Assembly: GCF_027923765.1 (NCBI RefSeq)
Contig: NZ_AP026709.1
Coordinates: forward strand, 1,731,501-1,795,500
Length of the DNA: 64,000 nucleotides
Direction: 5' to 3'
Source: Pseudodesulfovibrio nedwellii
Lineage (GTDB): Bacteria; Desulfobacterota; Desulfovibrionia; Desulfovibrionales; Desulfovibrionaceae
Position numbers and translations under genes: made by a program
Shown here: piece after piece, positions 8,050-17,107 of the stretch
Position numbering within the stretch: position 1 is the stretch's first letter
How the letters are laid out: each line of letters starts with the position of its first letter
The notes under the pieces: model-generated
The model's database searches: none
Seen by the model: the letters and a program-made list of their open reading frames with translations, nothing else
Told to the model about the DNA's origin: nothing

Positions 8050-9252
8050 TTACGATTCTTTTTCGAGAACCAAAATCTTTTCTGCAAAGAAGTAAAATGT
8101 AAAAAATACGCCACACCCCAAAAGCATAATCAGCCACTCTCCAGAGGCAGGCACATAGGCTTGAAAATCGGCCATACGATTAATCCCGGAACCGATAAAA
8201 TCATCCCCACCAACGGGCACCTGACCCGCTATGATAAAATCATATTTGGTGAAAAAGAATCCTACAATATAAATAAAACCTGCAAGACCAAGCATCTTCA
8301 TGCTTTGCGCTTTGGTTATTAAGACGAGGAAAAGAGGCAGGACAATGGCAAGAAGGATTTCTCCACCCCAGAAGTTCGTGCTCAGTGAGCCGGACAGTAA
8401 CTCCCTGATTGCAGCATATCCACCGTCGGCAGCCGGAGTATAAACCGTTGCCAGAATTTTCCAAAGATAGAGAAAAATCATCACGCCGATACCGGTCGCC
8501 ATGAGTTTCCCGAGTGAAGACATTGTCTTTGAAAGAGACGAGGGGACTCGACCCCAATAGACCAGATTATGAACAAACAGAAGCATTGCCGCACCAGCCG
8601 TGATGCCTGAAACGACGAAGAAGGTAGAAAAATAACTCCCATGAAAGAAAGGACGTGCGGTATTTGATCCAAAGACAAATCCCAAAGTTGCGGCAGCTAA
8701 CACGCCAAAAATCATAGCGCAAAAGCCGACGACCGCACTGTTACGATGATCTTTTTCCGTCGGATTGGGTTTCAGGACCAGATACAATTCAAAAGCAAGA
8801 ATCAATAGTTCTATAGAGTACAGAACTCCCATCCACGTAATCGGTGCAGAAAAATTGGGAGAAACAAGCATGTACCAAGCCAATCTGAGCGGATGCCCGA
8901 GTTCCATGCCGATCTGTGTAAATCCAGCGAGCAGGACAGCAAATGCCATCACCACAATTCTTCTGTTGATCTTAAGATACGCACTATTCCCAAAGGCATG
9001 TCCTATCCCACCGATAAAAGCCAAACCACTCGCCGTAAGGACAAAAAACGCATATGAGGCGATCAGAAGGCCCCAGGGAACCTCCGGGCTCAAATTAAAC
9101 ATGGTGTCATGTCCATTTATCAATGTCATAATCGCCGCAACAGCGCCGACAATAAGTGCCACCACCCCAAACAGGGCATAGGGCATGACTTTCACATCTT
9201 TGTTCCAAGTTATGACTGATGATAAAGATCGATCACTGCTATCATTGCTCAT
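8050..9252 (-). CDS. NrfD/PsrC-family quinone-interacting membrane subunit
   Basis: A 400-residue polytopic protein with about ten helices, e.g. YALFGVVALIVGAVAAIMTLI near residue 26 and ALLLAGF-like segments throughout. TARPFFHGSYF and the long helices match the NrfD/PsrC superfamily, which passes electrons between the membrane quinone pool and periplasmic iron-sulfur subunits. ATG 9252 follows GAGGAG. It lies between the FeS subunit gene and the FmdE-like gene, so the enzyme would be a membrane-anchored three-subunit complex: NrfD anchor, four-cluster FeS subunit and molybdopterin catalytic subunit. Direction of electron flow cannot be read from the sequence. Confidence 0.9.
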   Translation of the reverse strand: MSNDSSDRSLSSVITWNKDVKVMPYALFGVVALIVGAVAAIMTLINGHDTMFNLSPEVPWGLLIASYAFFVLTASGLAFIGGIGHAFGNSAYLKINRRIVVMAFAVLLAGFTQIGMELGHPLRLAWYMLVSPNFSAPITWMGVLYSIELLILAFELYLVLKPNPTEKDHRNSAVVGFCAMIFGVLAAATLGFVFGSNTARPFFHGSYFSTFFVVSGITAGAAMLLFVHNLVYWGRVPSSLSKTMSSLGKLMATGIGVMIFLYLWKILATVYTPAADGGYAAIRELLSGSLSTNFWGGEILLAIVLPLFLVLITKAQSMKMLGLAGFIYIVGFFFTKYDFIIAGQVPVGGDDFIGSGINRMADFQAYVPASGEWLIMLLGCGVFFTFYFFAEKILVLEKES

Positions 9253-9362
9253 ATCAAAAAAACTCCTCTATTTTACAATCGCATACCGTAAATAGATAGC
9301 GAATCTCAGTGTATTTCTGCTTTCACGGAAAATTACGAAAATTTTCCGGCATTCTCCCCTCT

Positions 9363-9436
9363 CCCCTCACTCATTTGTCAAAAGTGAGGGGAAAGGTTCG
9401 AACCTCTCCCGCTTTAAGCGGAAGGGAGAAGGTTTT
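9363..9436. repeat. Double palindromic element between NrfD and FeS genes
   Basis: Two inverted repeats lie back to back: CCCCTCAC/GTGAGGGG (9363-9391), then CTCTCCCGCTT/AAGCGGAAGGGAGA ending in GG and TTTTTT. The arrangement resembles REP-type intergenic palindromes. It separates two genes of one operon and may tune their relative expression. Confidence 0.55.
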
Positions 9437-9441
9437 TTCTC

Positions 9442-10050
9442 CTACCTCGCCAAGTAATATACAGAAGGCTTTGTTCCCTTATGGGAAAGCAACGTTCTGC
9501 CGCTCTTTTTGACAAGGATTTTGCTCACCTCACTTCCGGGATCGTCCAGGTCTCCGAAAATACGCGCTTGGGCGGGACATGTTCCCACACAAGCCGGAAG
9601 CAGATCTTCCTTCAGACGATCAGCACAGAAGTCACACTTCGAGACCACTCCTCTTGAAAACTCAGTATGTTGTACTTCTTCAAGTTCTGTGACCTCTTTG
9701 CCGGGGAAATAGGACTTTGGCTCCCCTCCCATGAATTTTCTTGCATCATACGCACAGGCTACCATGCATGACTTACAGCCGATGCACTTATCCTGATTGA
9801 CATGAACAATCCCATTTTCATCTTTATAGGATGCGCCAGTCGGACACGCTTTCACACACGGCGCATCCTCACAATGCATACACAAAATCGGCGTGGGCAC
9901 GACTCGGGCATTGGGGTATTCACCTTTTTCTTCCACGAGAACCTGGCTCCAGAATATATCTTTAGGCGTTCCATTGTGACTCTTGCAGGCGACTGTGCAT
10001 GCGTTGCAGCCTATGCAGCGTGCAAGATCGATTATCATTCCATATCGCAT
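9442..10050 (-). CDS. Four-cluster [4Fe-4S] ferredoxin-like electron-transfer subunit
   Basis: A 202-residue DmsB/PsrB/TtrB-type subunit with four cysteine groups: CIGCNACTVACK (12-23), CMHCEDAPCVKACPTGA, CIGCKSCMVACAYDARK, and CDFCADRLKEDLLPACVGTC. These would form a wire of four [4Fe-4S] clusters between the catalytic subunit and the NrfD anchor. There is no signal peptide, so it is probably co-exported with the TAT-bearing catalytic subunit. ATG 10050 follows AGGAG. The gene lies 15 bp downstream of the catalytic subunit gene, indicating one transcript. Confidence 0.93.
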   Translation of the reverse strand: MRYGMIIDLARCIGCNACTVACKSHNGTPKDIFWSQVLVEEKGEYPNARVVPTPILCMHCEDAPCVKACPTGASYKDENGIVHVNQDKCIGCKSCMVACAYDARKFMGGEPKSYFPGKEVTELEEVQHTEFSRGVVSKCDFCADRLKEDLLPACVGTCPAQARIFGDLDDPGSEVSKILVKKSGRTLLSHKGTKPSVYYLAR

Positions 10051-10065
10051 TTATCTTACTCCTTC

Positions 10066-12714
10066 CTATGCCTTGGTTATCCTAATCAACGGACTGATTT
10101 CTATGGCACCGGTCACTGGATCAATTGTTTTCCAATTAATCGGGATCAACCTGTTCCATGACAACGGGGACGTATGATTCACGGGGTTCATTGAAAACGC
10201 CTTTCGGGAATGGCCACCCTCAACACCTGCAGCTTCGGGATGAATGATCTCCGAAGTCTTCACAGGAACGGGGCCGACTTTCACGCCGTACTGGTTTTCC
10301 ACATACACCATGTCTCCATCATTGAAGCCCTTGCGACGAGCGGTTCTGGGATTCAAGACCAACTTCCCGTAAAACGGGCTTTTGCAAGCGACCTCCTGAA
10401 GAAGGGGATTTCCTGTGCTGTTATTAACATCATGAAGGAATTGCGGATTTCTCCACCCGACCAGATTCATATCAAAACCGTCCTTCCCGTGCGGGAATTC
10501 CGGTCCTTCGACCCAATGAGGAATCGGCTGATATATATTACGGATGGTCTCATTCCCAACAGGGTGTTCAGTACCAGCCTTTTTGCACATCTCAATCATC
10601 TCTTCTCCGGTTTTTTTCAGGAAGATATGATAGATAGGAAGACGGACCTGATTATCCGGTGCGTAGTAATACTGGTAGATTTTTTCTTTCGGAATGGGGG
10701 GAAGAGCAATCTGACCAACTTCGGCAGCCTTATCAAAGTTCCATTCAGCCCCATACTTGCCACTGATCCAGGCATCCCAGACATCTTTAAGATTGGTTGT
10801 CGTCGGGGATACTCCCTTTATCTTGTTCATTTTCGACATGATAATATTGGTCTTGGGGAGAATATTAAGCCGCTTTGCAAGCTGAATCAGGATGTCATCC
10901 GCTGCACGACCATCATACAAAGGCTTGACCAACGCCTTACGGGCACCCATGGGGCCTTGCTTATATTGCTGCTTGGAAGGACGTTCAAATACCCTTTCAT
11001 AACAGAAATCCGTCTCAAAATGGTTCGCCTCAGGGAAAACGATATCCGCGAAATGGGTATGCTCGTCCATATTGATCGCTATGGCCGCGGCGAATTCAAA
11101 CGATGCCAACCCCTCGGATATCTCTTCTTCGCTACCACCTTTGCTGAACAGGTTGCCGCCATAAAAGAAACCGACTTTCGGCTTATAATCCAACCAATGG
11201 CCTTCCAGATCTCTTGCAGAGTTTGTGAACATATAGCCCACATCATGCTGCATGGGGATGAGGTCTTTCATATCCAGCGTCTTGGGCGGGAATTTTACGT
11301 GGTGAGGAGGTCCCAGGTGAAAATGCACCGGATGCCCGTCCTCGTCCTTTTTGTAATGGTAATTGTTGAACCCCAGATTGCCGCCGGGGACATCAAAAGC
11401 ACCCAGCAGGATATTGACAGTCATGACCGCATAGTATGCCAGATGTCCCGTCTGATGATTGGTAAGTCCTTTGTAAATACTCACACACACCGGTCTGTAG
11501 GGCATTGTGACCCCATTGACATCGATGGTGCTTCCGATGCGAGCCTCTTTGACCAACGTGGCTGCAAGTTCACGAACCTTGGCCGCAGGAATGGTTGTAA
11601 TCTTTTCCTGCCATTCAGGCGTATAAGCCTTTGCCTTCTCCTTAATGAGCGCAAAGGATGGACGAGCAGTCATACCGTTTACCGTGTAGGAACCATCCAA
11701 CGCGTAGTCTCCAATGGAGGCGTCATCAAATTCCTTGGCAGTTTGTGCGTCTGTATCCCAAACAAGAGGCTTGTTGCTTTGAGCATGACGCACGTAATCG
11801 CCGTAATCCCCAATAAGATACGTGGCATTAGTACGATTCTTGACAAACCACTCATCAAACACCTTGATTTCATGAAGAATGACGTGTTCAAGTGACAAAG
11901 CGAAAGCCAAACCACCCTGAGGACTGATAGGCACCCATTCACTGTTGCTGAACAAAGTGGAATTTCGAGCATCAACCTTGACTGTTCGCATTCCCTTATC
12001 AATGGAACACCTTACATCGGCCTGAACTTCTCCATCGGCACTCCCGACATTGGCGCCTCCTCTTCCAATCTCGATCCTGAATTTGCAATAATTCAGATCA
12101 GCCCCTTCCACAAAGGAACCATGCAGTATTTCAGAAGCTGAATGAACCGAGCAGAAACATCCCGGAGAATACATGACGTTTGGCGTTCCCACAGCTGCAC
12201 TGAAAGGGCGCATATATAATGATGGATAGGCTCCGAAGCCTGACAGCATGACAAACTCACGGGGATCTTTTTCCATAACCGCCCCAATTTTCTTGGCAGT
12301 CGTAGTCAGGGCTTCTTCCCATGAGATCTCAACCCAGCCTGGATCTTCGTTAAGCCCCTTCTTCGGATTAGTCCGCTTCAAAGGCGTCTTGGCTCTCCAG
12401 GGGTCATAGAGGGTCATCACCTGCGCTTGCCCACGCCCACACATGTTCCCCTCATTGTAGAGACCGTCAGGATGCCCTTCAGAACTCATGAGAACACCAT
12501 TTTTCACGGTATACTTGGACATGCATTTCTTATAGAGACAGCCATCACAAAACCCATTGATACTTTCAGTCTCTGCAGACTTACCCGCAGCAAGCACAGG
12601 GGACTGGAGCGGCAAGCCGCCGCCGAGAGCGGCAAGAGCCATAAGTCCTGCGGACCTCTTCAAAAAGCCCCTCCGGGACACGCCTTCTCTTTGATTTGCG
12701 TCTTTCTTACACAT
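10066..12714 (-). CDS. Molybdopterin oxidoreductase catalytic subunit (DMSO reductase family, TAT-exported), substrate unknown
   Basis: About 882 residues from ATG 12714 (the longer frame to 12774 would overlap the TorD gene). A twin-arginine signal SRRGFLK (13-19) precedes a hydrophobic stretch and LAAGKSAE. Cysteines 56, 59, 64 and 92 form the proximal [4Fe-4S] site (CX2CX4CX27C). SPGCFCSVHSASEILHG sits where the molybdenum ligand is expected, probably Cys. KRTNPKKGLNEDPGWVEISW and WVPISPQGGLAFALSLEH resemble arsenate/thiosulfate/polysulfide/tetrathionate reductase relatives with NrfD anchors, but I cannot place it in one subgroup. The exported complex would reduce or oxidise a periplasmic substrate. 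The porin and MFS gene nearby and the MarR regulators would fit a small organic anion as well as a sulfur oxyanion. Confidence 0.92.
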   Translation of the reverse strand: MCKKDANQREGVSRRGFLKRSAGLMALAALGGGLPLQSPVLAAGKSAETESINGFCDGCLYKKCMSKYTVKNGVLMSSEGHPDGLYNEGNMCGRGQAQVMTLYDPWRAKTPLKRTNPKKGLNEDPGWVEISWEEALTTTAKKIGAVMEKDPREFVMLSGFGAYPSLYMRPFSAAVGTPNVMYSPGCFCSVHSASEILHGSFVEGADLNYCKFRIEIGRGGANVGSADGEVQADVRCSIDKGMRTVKVDARNSTLFSNSEWVPISPQGGLAFALSLEHVILHEIKVFDEWFVKNRTNATYLIGDYGDYVRHAQSNKPLVWDTDAQTAKEFDDASIGDYALDGSYTVNGMTARPSFALIKEKAKAYTPEWQEKITTIPAAKVRELAATLVKEARIGSTIDVNGVTMPYRPVCVSIYKGLTNHQTGHLAYYAVMTVNILLGAFDVPGGNLGFNNYHYKKDEDGHPVHFHLGPPHHVKFPPKTLDMKDLIPMQHDVGYMFTNSARDLEGHWLDYKPKVGFFYGGNLFSKGGSEEEISEGLASFEFAAAIAINMDEHTHFADIVFPEANHFETDFCYERVFERPSKQQYKQGPMGARKALVKPLYDGRAADDILIQLAKRLNILPKTNIIMSKMNKIKGVSPTTTNLKDVWDAWISGKYGAEWNFDKAAEVGQIALPPIPKEKIYQYYYAPDNQVRLPIYHIFLKKTGEEMIEMCKKAGTEHPVGNETIRNIYQPIPHWVEGPEFPHGKDGFDMNLVGWRNPQFLHDVNNSTGNPLLQEVACKSPFYGKLVLNPRTARRKGFNDGDMVYVENQYGVKVGPVPVKTSEIIHPEAAGVEGGHSRKAFSMNPVNHTSPLSWNRLIPINWKTIDPVTGAIEISPLIRITKA

Positions 12715-12736
12715 AATATTTACTACCCACTTTACT

Positions 12737-13438
12737 TTAATGAACACAGGTCGAGGACATGTCCTCTTCACCACGTGCCAGCATAGAAACGAAACCGGCC
12801 AGAGAAATCAGCAATCCCTGATAAAAACCCGAGTCCGAATATTTCTCCGCCTCTTTGCAAAAAAGCGGAAACCAGTTCTCCAAATGATTTGCAGCAAATC
12901 GACGACAAGACTCTCTGCATTCCTGTGCCTTGGTGAAATCTTTCTCTTTCAAGAAAGCGGCCTCCTGTTTCAGAAAAGAGTGCACAAAAGCCATCTCAAC
13001 ACCGACATAATCAGGCCGGTGCACACACATTGCATCCACCACCAAACCACTTGTCGAATATTCCTTTGTCAGTTCAAGAAATATCTTCAACTGTACTTCC
13101 TGATTGCCATCAGCAACATAAAAAGCTTCACAGGGAGGCAAGGGGCTATACCCGGGAGCAATCCCTCTAAAAATCCGGGTCCAACTAACAGCCAACTCTC
13201 TGGAAACTTCCAATACTGTTTTATCTTTTGTCGCTTCGACGTATTGAAACATCTGACAAATCCCTTCATCCAAAGGTCCCTTGCCGTTTGGCACTTCATG
13301 ACGAGCTCGAAATTCGGCACCGTTTTTTCTCAACTGCTCGACAAATGCCTCTGTAGGTTTTTCGTTAAGAAGAACCGATAGGAACTCGCAGGTCTTTGCA
13401 GTCATATCGATATCTTCACTTCCAAAAGACCGATTCAT
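12737..13438 (-). CDS. TorD-family molybdoenzyme chaperone
   Basis: About 233 residues from ATG 13438, which has GGAGG 9 nt upstream; longer frames to 13516 use a TTG and lack a good ribosome binding site. All-helical composition with the TorD/DmsD-like segment YSPLPPCEAFYVAD and EMAFVHSFLKQEAAFLKEKD matches chaperones that bind the twin-arginine signal of DMSO-reductase-family enzymes and hold them for cofactor insertion. It is first in the operon, 22 bp before the catalytic subunit. Candidate operator site 2 lies 126 bp upstream of the chosen start. Confidence 0.87.
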   Translation of the reverse strand: MNRSFGSEDIDMTAKTCEFLSVLLNEKPTEAFVEQLRKNGAEFRARHEVPNGKGPLDEGICQMFQYVEATKDKTVLEVSRELAVSWTRIFRGIAPGYSPLPPCEAFYVADGNQEVQLKIFLELTKEYSTSGLVVDAMCVHRPDYVGVEMAFVHSFLKQEAAFLKEKDFTKAQECRESCRRFAANHLENWFPLFCKEAEKYSDSGFYQGLLISLAGFVSMLARGEEDMSSTCVH

Positions 13439-13563
13439 GAATTCAAACCTCCACTTTTTTTCAAATTTCATGTGAGAGCTTTCTGCCTTGCCAATGTTCT
13501 CTATCGCCCTCTTCAAATGACACTTCGAGACAGGCTCAAATGGTGGCCCATTCTATTGTTGTC

Positions 13564-13595
13564 ATAACGATGATAGTCACGACCATTATTGTCAA
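13564..13595. promoter_or_regulatory. Candidate MarR operator, site 2 (molybdoenzyme operon)
   Basis: The 32-bp sequence begins ATAACGATGATAGTCACG and ends ACCATTATTGTCAA. It shares most positions with site 3 and, more loosely, with site 1. It lies upstream of the TorD gene, where the promoter of the five-gene molybdoenzyme operon should be. Confidence 0.65.
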
Positions 13596-13732
13596 GCAAA
13601 AGGCCACTCCCAAATAGACTTTCCTATCTTAAAAAATAAACAACAAGCCGAAATTTATGTTTATCTTATACAAGGACAAGTCCGAAAAGCTGCACCCCAC
13701 GTCCATACTTCAACATGTATTTCCCTTTCAAA

Positions 13733-13764
13733 GGGAGTGGATCGGCGAAACTCGATCCACTCCC
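13733..13764 (-). terminator. Strong hairpin after porin gene
   Basis: GGGAGTGGATCG (13733-13744) and CGATCCACTCCC (13753-13764) form a perfect 12-bp stem with an 8-nt loop. It lies 30 bp beyond the porin stop codon and ahead of the TorD promoter region, so it would insulate the two units. The T run is weak. Confidence 0.75.
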
Positions 13765-13794
13765 AAGGAGGAGGGGTATGGCCTTTGGATTTGA

Positions 13795-15054
13795 TTAATC
13801 CAATAATTCGTTCAAATCGAACGCGAATTTGTAGGTAAGCTGGAAACGAAGATCGTTCCTATCGTAGCCAGCACCGCCTGTGCTGTTGTCACCATCGACA
13901 ATGGCGTAGCGAGCAGTTGCTCTCCACCCTTTCAGGGCTTCACTGAATTTATACCGCAACATGAAATCCCACTCTTTAATGTCGAAAGAAGCATTGGGGC
14001 CGGATTCGGTAGAATCGTAGTAGCCATAAGAGGTATTTCCCGTCAGTCCAGTAAGCCCCAGATAACCAAAATCATATTGCAATATTCCGGCATATACATT
14101 GTCCTCTGCGCGCTTACTGAAGGCTACCTGCTGAAGAAGCATCAACCGTCCACCACCAGGATTCTCGATATCATCATCACCTATATTCGCGTACACGAAT
14201 TGCAGGTCCGCGCCATACGCCTTGATACCAACGCCGGCACCAAGCATATAGGAGTCTTCCTTGTTCAACAGGTTTTTACCTACAGTATTTTGGGCCAAAT
14301 ATCTCAGATCGACGTAGCCGGTGAACGTATCATTGAATGGATGATCATACTTCATGCGACCGTACATGTCGTTGTACATGTCCCAGAATTGATAATCATA
14401 TGCTTCAAGCTGCAGGTTTTTGAGAGGCTTCCACACAGCACCCACCAGAGAAACACCCCGATCTTCGGTCACTGTACCCGTGCGATCAGTAAAATGTGAA
14501 AGGGATTGGAAATCGGTATCTGCCCAGCCCATAATATCCGTAAAATGCATGGCATGCAGGAGCAGATTGTCGAAGTATTTGCTCTCGACAGAGACACCTC
14601 GATACGTTTTCGGCATCAAACGAATATCGTGCCCATTCAAAAACGGGGTATTCACCTGCTGGGCACCAATCTTGATGGCGGTATCGGCCCACTCCCCCTT
14701 AATCCAGTATTCCTGTAACGCACCGTAACTAAAACGTTCGTTCTCGTCGTTCGTCGGCAACAACATATATGTAGAGTCTGTCTTGGAATTTCCCAGATCA
14801 AATCCAGTCCTGGCGGCAACACCTACGCTGATATTCTTCAACGGGTCGGTTTGATAATAGAAAAGTCCACCTAACGCCGTATCTTTACTGTTGCTCTTAT
14901 TTTCCTGATCAAAATCAGAATCAAAAGAATAAAGACGCAATTCTCCACGAAAATGTCCCTGCATAACAGCCTCTGACACAGAGTCAGCGGCTCTTGCAGG
15001 CGTCCAAACAATACAAACCGCCAGTAACGCCCATAACAATTTCCTTAAACTCAT
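13795..15054 (-). CDS. OprD-like outer-membrane porin
   Basis: About 419 residues with a cleavable signal (LRKLLWALLAVCIVWTPARAAD) and a mature part of alternating short beta strands ending in LRFQLTYKFAFDLNELLD. GHFRGELRLYSFDSDF at the mature N-terminus and the strand pattern resemble the OprD/OprO-like porin group that takes up specific small anions. The last residue is not aromatic, although the final strand is. Start ATG 15054 (or GTG 15057) follows GAGG. Candidate operator site 3 lies 177 bp upstream and ties it to the molybdoenzyme regulon, so it is a plausible entry route for that enzyme's substrate (inference). Confidence 0.75.
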   Translation of the reverse strand: MSLRKLLWALLAVCIVWTPARAADSVSEAVMQGHFRGELRLYSFDSDFDQENKSNSKDTALGGLFYYQTDPLKNISVGVAARTGFDLGNSKTDSTYMLLPTNDENERFSYGALQEYWIKGEWADTAIKIGAQQVNTPFLNGHDIRLMPKTYRGVSVESKYFDNLLLHAMHFTDIMGWADTDFQSLSHFTDRTGTVTEDRGVSLVGAVWKPLKNLQLEAYDYQFWDMYNDMYGRMKYDHPFNDTFTGYVDLRYLAQNTVGKNLLNKEDSYMLGAGVGIKAYGADLQFVYANIGDDDIENPGGGRLMLLQQVAFSKRAEDNVYAGILQYDFGYLGLTGLTGNTSYGYYDSTESGPNASFDIKEWDFMLRYKFSEALKGWRATARYAIVDGDNSTGGAGYDRNDLRFQLTYKFAFDLNELLD

Positions 15055-15486
15055 CACTCATCCTCGAAGTTAGTTGTATTAAAATTCCAAGAGAGGATCT
15101 CCTTTTCCGGACTGTTGATCGCCCTTCCGCCATGCAACTCAACACCCCTATAAAGTCATCCGACACCATCCCGACCAAAACTTTTGCGCGGTGATAAAAC
15201 CGAACATCCACAGCCTTGGCTAATATGGCGTTGACAATGATCGTCATGACTATTATTGTCAAGCAGAAATCACGGACGAACAAAAAGTCGAAGTGAACAA
15301 AAGCGGTAATCCGCAGATAATCTTTGTTTTCGCAAAATATCAAAAAAGGGCAGGCACAAAACACCCTGAAAAGCACTGTAAAACTGCCTCAAATCAGACT
15401 GTTAGCTCAATCTTTTTTGATTTCTTGTGATGCACCCCAATAGTCAAATCGTTGACTGTATAAACAGTAACTACTTCGGAGAACCA
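15055..15486. other. Divergent promoter region, porin / MarR-MFS operon
   Basis: This 430-bp region separates the porin (minus) from the second MarR gene (plus). It holds the 32-bp palindrome at 15231-15262 and no convincing gene; open frames here lack ribosome binding sites and are antisense to each other. Confidence 0.6.
15231..15262. promoter_or_regulatory. Candidate MarR operator, site 3 (porin)
   Basis: The best palindrome of the three: TTGACAAT at one end and ATTGTCAA at the other are exact inverted copies, with ATCGTCATGACTAT-like symmetric DNA between. Each arm also contains TTGACA, the -35 hexamer, so a bound repressor would block RNA polymerase. Confidence 0.72.
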
Positions 15487-15948
15487 ATGACACGAAGAAT
15501 CAAATACAACTTAGAAAATTCAACGGGATCTTTGCTGAATCGAGCATCCCAACTATTGCGGTTGGGTTTGAATCGCAAAATTTCTGACGCGAGATGCTGT
15601 GCTACGGCGGAACAATGGAAAATTCTCACAAATCTCAGCCAAACTAATGGAATGACACAACAGGAACTCGCTGAGAAATCTTTCAAGAGCAAGGCTTCCA
15701 TGACAAAAATGATTGACAGGTTGGAGTCTCGCAAACTCGTGACCCGTCAACCGGCTCCAGAGGATCGTCGATACAACAGAATACATTTGTCTTCAAAAGG
15801 GAGCATTGAATTAAAAGCCCTCATGCCTCTGGCTCAACTGAACCTGACACAGGCAGAACAAGGGCTTTCAAAAAAAGAACTCAACACATTCAAAATTGTA
15901 TTGAAAAAAATCATTGTGAATATGGAGAACAACTATGGATACAAATAA
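15487..15948 (+). CDS. Second MarR-family regulator
   Basis: About 153 residues. Winged-helix features: CCATAEQWKILTNL, MTQQELAEKSFKSKASMTKMIDRLESRKLVTR (helix-turn-helix) and PAPEDRRYNRIHLSSKG (wing with DRR). ATG 15487 follows GGAG and is preferred over the longer frame from 15427. The MFS gene starts inside its 3' end (14-nt overlap), so the pair is translationally coupled and the regulator probably controls the transporter. It is only distantly similar to the other MarR in island A. Which of the two binds the palindromes cannot be told from sequence. Confidence 0.9.
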   Translation: MTRRIKYNLENSTGSLLNRASQLLRLGLNRKISDARCCATAEQWKILTNLSQTNGMTQQELAEKSFKSKASMTKMIDRLESRKLVTRQPAPEDRRYNRIHLSSKGSIELKALMPLAQLNLTQAEQGLSKKELNTFKIVLKKIIVNMENNYGYK

Positions 15949-17107
15949 AGAACGCGAAATAACGGTTGCCATACTGTCCGTTTCGCTCATCACTGTTATG
16001 GCAGGGGCAATCGTCGCTCCAGCCATGTCGAGTCTCTCTCACTTCTTTTCGGAACAGTCTCCCTCTGTAATCAAATTGATAGTGACACTTCCCGCACTAC
16101 TCGTCATCCCCACCGCTATGGTCACGGGGAGGCTGGCCGATCGGTTCGGCCGACGCAATCTTCTGCTTCTCGGGCTGATTCTTTATCTTGTGGGAGGACT
16201 TGGAGGAGCTTTTTCCGCCAACTTCTATATATTGCTAGGCTTCCGAGCAATACTAGGATTGTCAGTCGGACTGGTCATGCCTATCTCGACAGGACTTGTT
16301 TCAGAATTCTTCCATGGAGAGAAAGCCCGACAAATGATGGGGTGGGTCAGTGCTGCCAACCACTTTGGTGGAATGGCTGCCCAAATTGTATCCGGGGCCT
16401 TGGCTATCATGTCTTGGCGATGCTCATTTGGCGTTTACGGCATTGCGTTAATCTCTCTTATAGTTGTCGCATTCTGGCTACCAGAACCGACTTCTCATGC
16501 TCAAAAAGGCCAGACAACCCCTTTACCACGAAAAACATACTTCAACTCAGTGTTCATGCTGCTGTTGATGGTAATTTTTTATACTGTTCCGCTCAATATC
16601 TCACTGTTTGTCGAAGGAACCGGCATGGGAAGCTCTACGACTTCCGGGATTGCTTGCGCACTGGTCACGGGTGCCCCATTCCTCGTAGGTATTTTTTTCC
16701 AAAAAATAACAACTCTTCTCGGAAAATCTGCCGTATTCGTCGCGATATGCACCATGGGATTAGGTATGTTCACCATTGGTGAAGCAAACAATATTACGAC
16801 AGTGTTCGCCGGAGCACTCCTTACCGGGACTGGGGAAGGATTCCTTTTCCCCTATGTTATGAATGCAGTCAGAGCTACCGTGGCTCCCAAAGATAGTGTA
16901 CGAGCGCTGGCTGTCATGAGCAGCATGCTCTATTTTGGTCAATTCATATCTCCCATAGTAATTGACGCCTTAAGTGGACTTTTCACCACGCCATCGAGCA
17001 ACCAGCCTTTCATGATTGCCTGTGCGCTGTGCCTTGCTGGTGCAACAATTTCACTTGGATTCACCGTAAAGCAAAGGATCAATAAAAAATGCGAAAAAAC
17101 TGCATGA
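15935..17107 (+). CDS. Major facilitator superfamily transporter
   Basis: A 390-residue MFS protein with 12 predicted helices. The loop 2-3 signature GRLADRFGRRNLLLLG is present near residue 66, and GEGFLFPYVMNA stands in the second half. The arrangement resembles drug/aromatic exporter or metabolite permease families; substrate unknown. ATG 15935 follows GGAG. It is coupled to the MarR gene upstream, and the ferredoxin gene begins in its stop codon (ATGA). A MarR-MFS-ferredoxin operon beside a molybdoenzyme suggests movement of a substrate or product across the inner membrane. Confidence 0.88.
   Translation: MDTNKEREITVAILSVSLITVMAGAIVAPAMSSLSHFFSEQSPSVIKLIVTLPALLVIPTAMVTGRLADRFGRRNLLLLGLILYLVGGLGGAFSANFYILLGFRAILGLSVGLVMPISTGLVSEFFHGEKARQMMGWVSAANHFGGMAAQIVSGALAIMSWRCSFGVYGIALISLIVVAFWLPEPTSHAQKGQTTPLPRKTYFNSVFMLLLMVIFYTVPLNISLFVEGTGMGSSTTSGIACALVTGAPFLVGIFFQKITTLLGKSAVFVAICTMGLGMFTIGEANNITTVFAGALLTGTGEGFLFPYVMNAVRATVAPKDSVRALAVMSSMLYFGQFISPIVIDALSGLFTTPSSNQPFMIACALCLAGATISLGFTVKQRINKKCEKTA

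Noticed and set aside
10210..11895. A 561-codon plus-strand open frame opposite the molybdoenzyme gene
   Set aside because: It is antisense to a gene with clear motifs, has no ribosome binding site or recognisable domain, and its length is explained by codon bias of the real gene.
12715..12774. Extended N-terminus of the molybdoenzyme
   Set aside because: It would overlap the TorD gene and push the twin-arginine signal 33 residues inward; ATG 12714 gives a normal TAT signal position.
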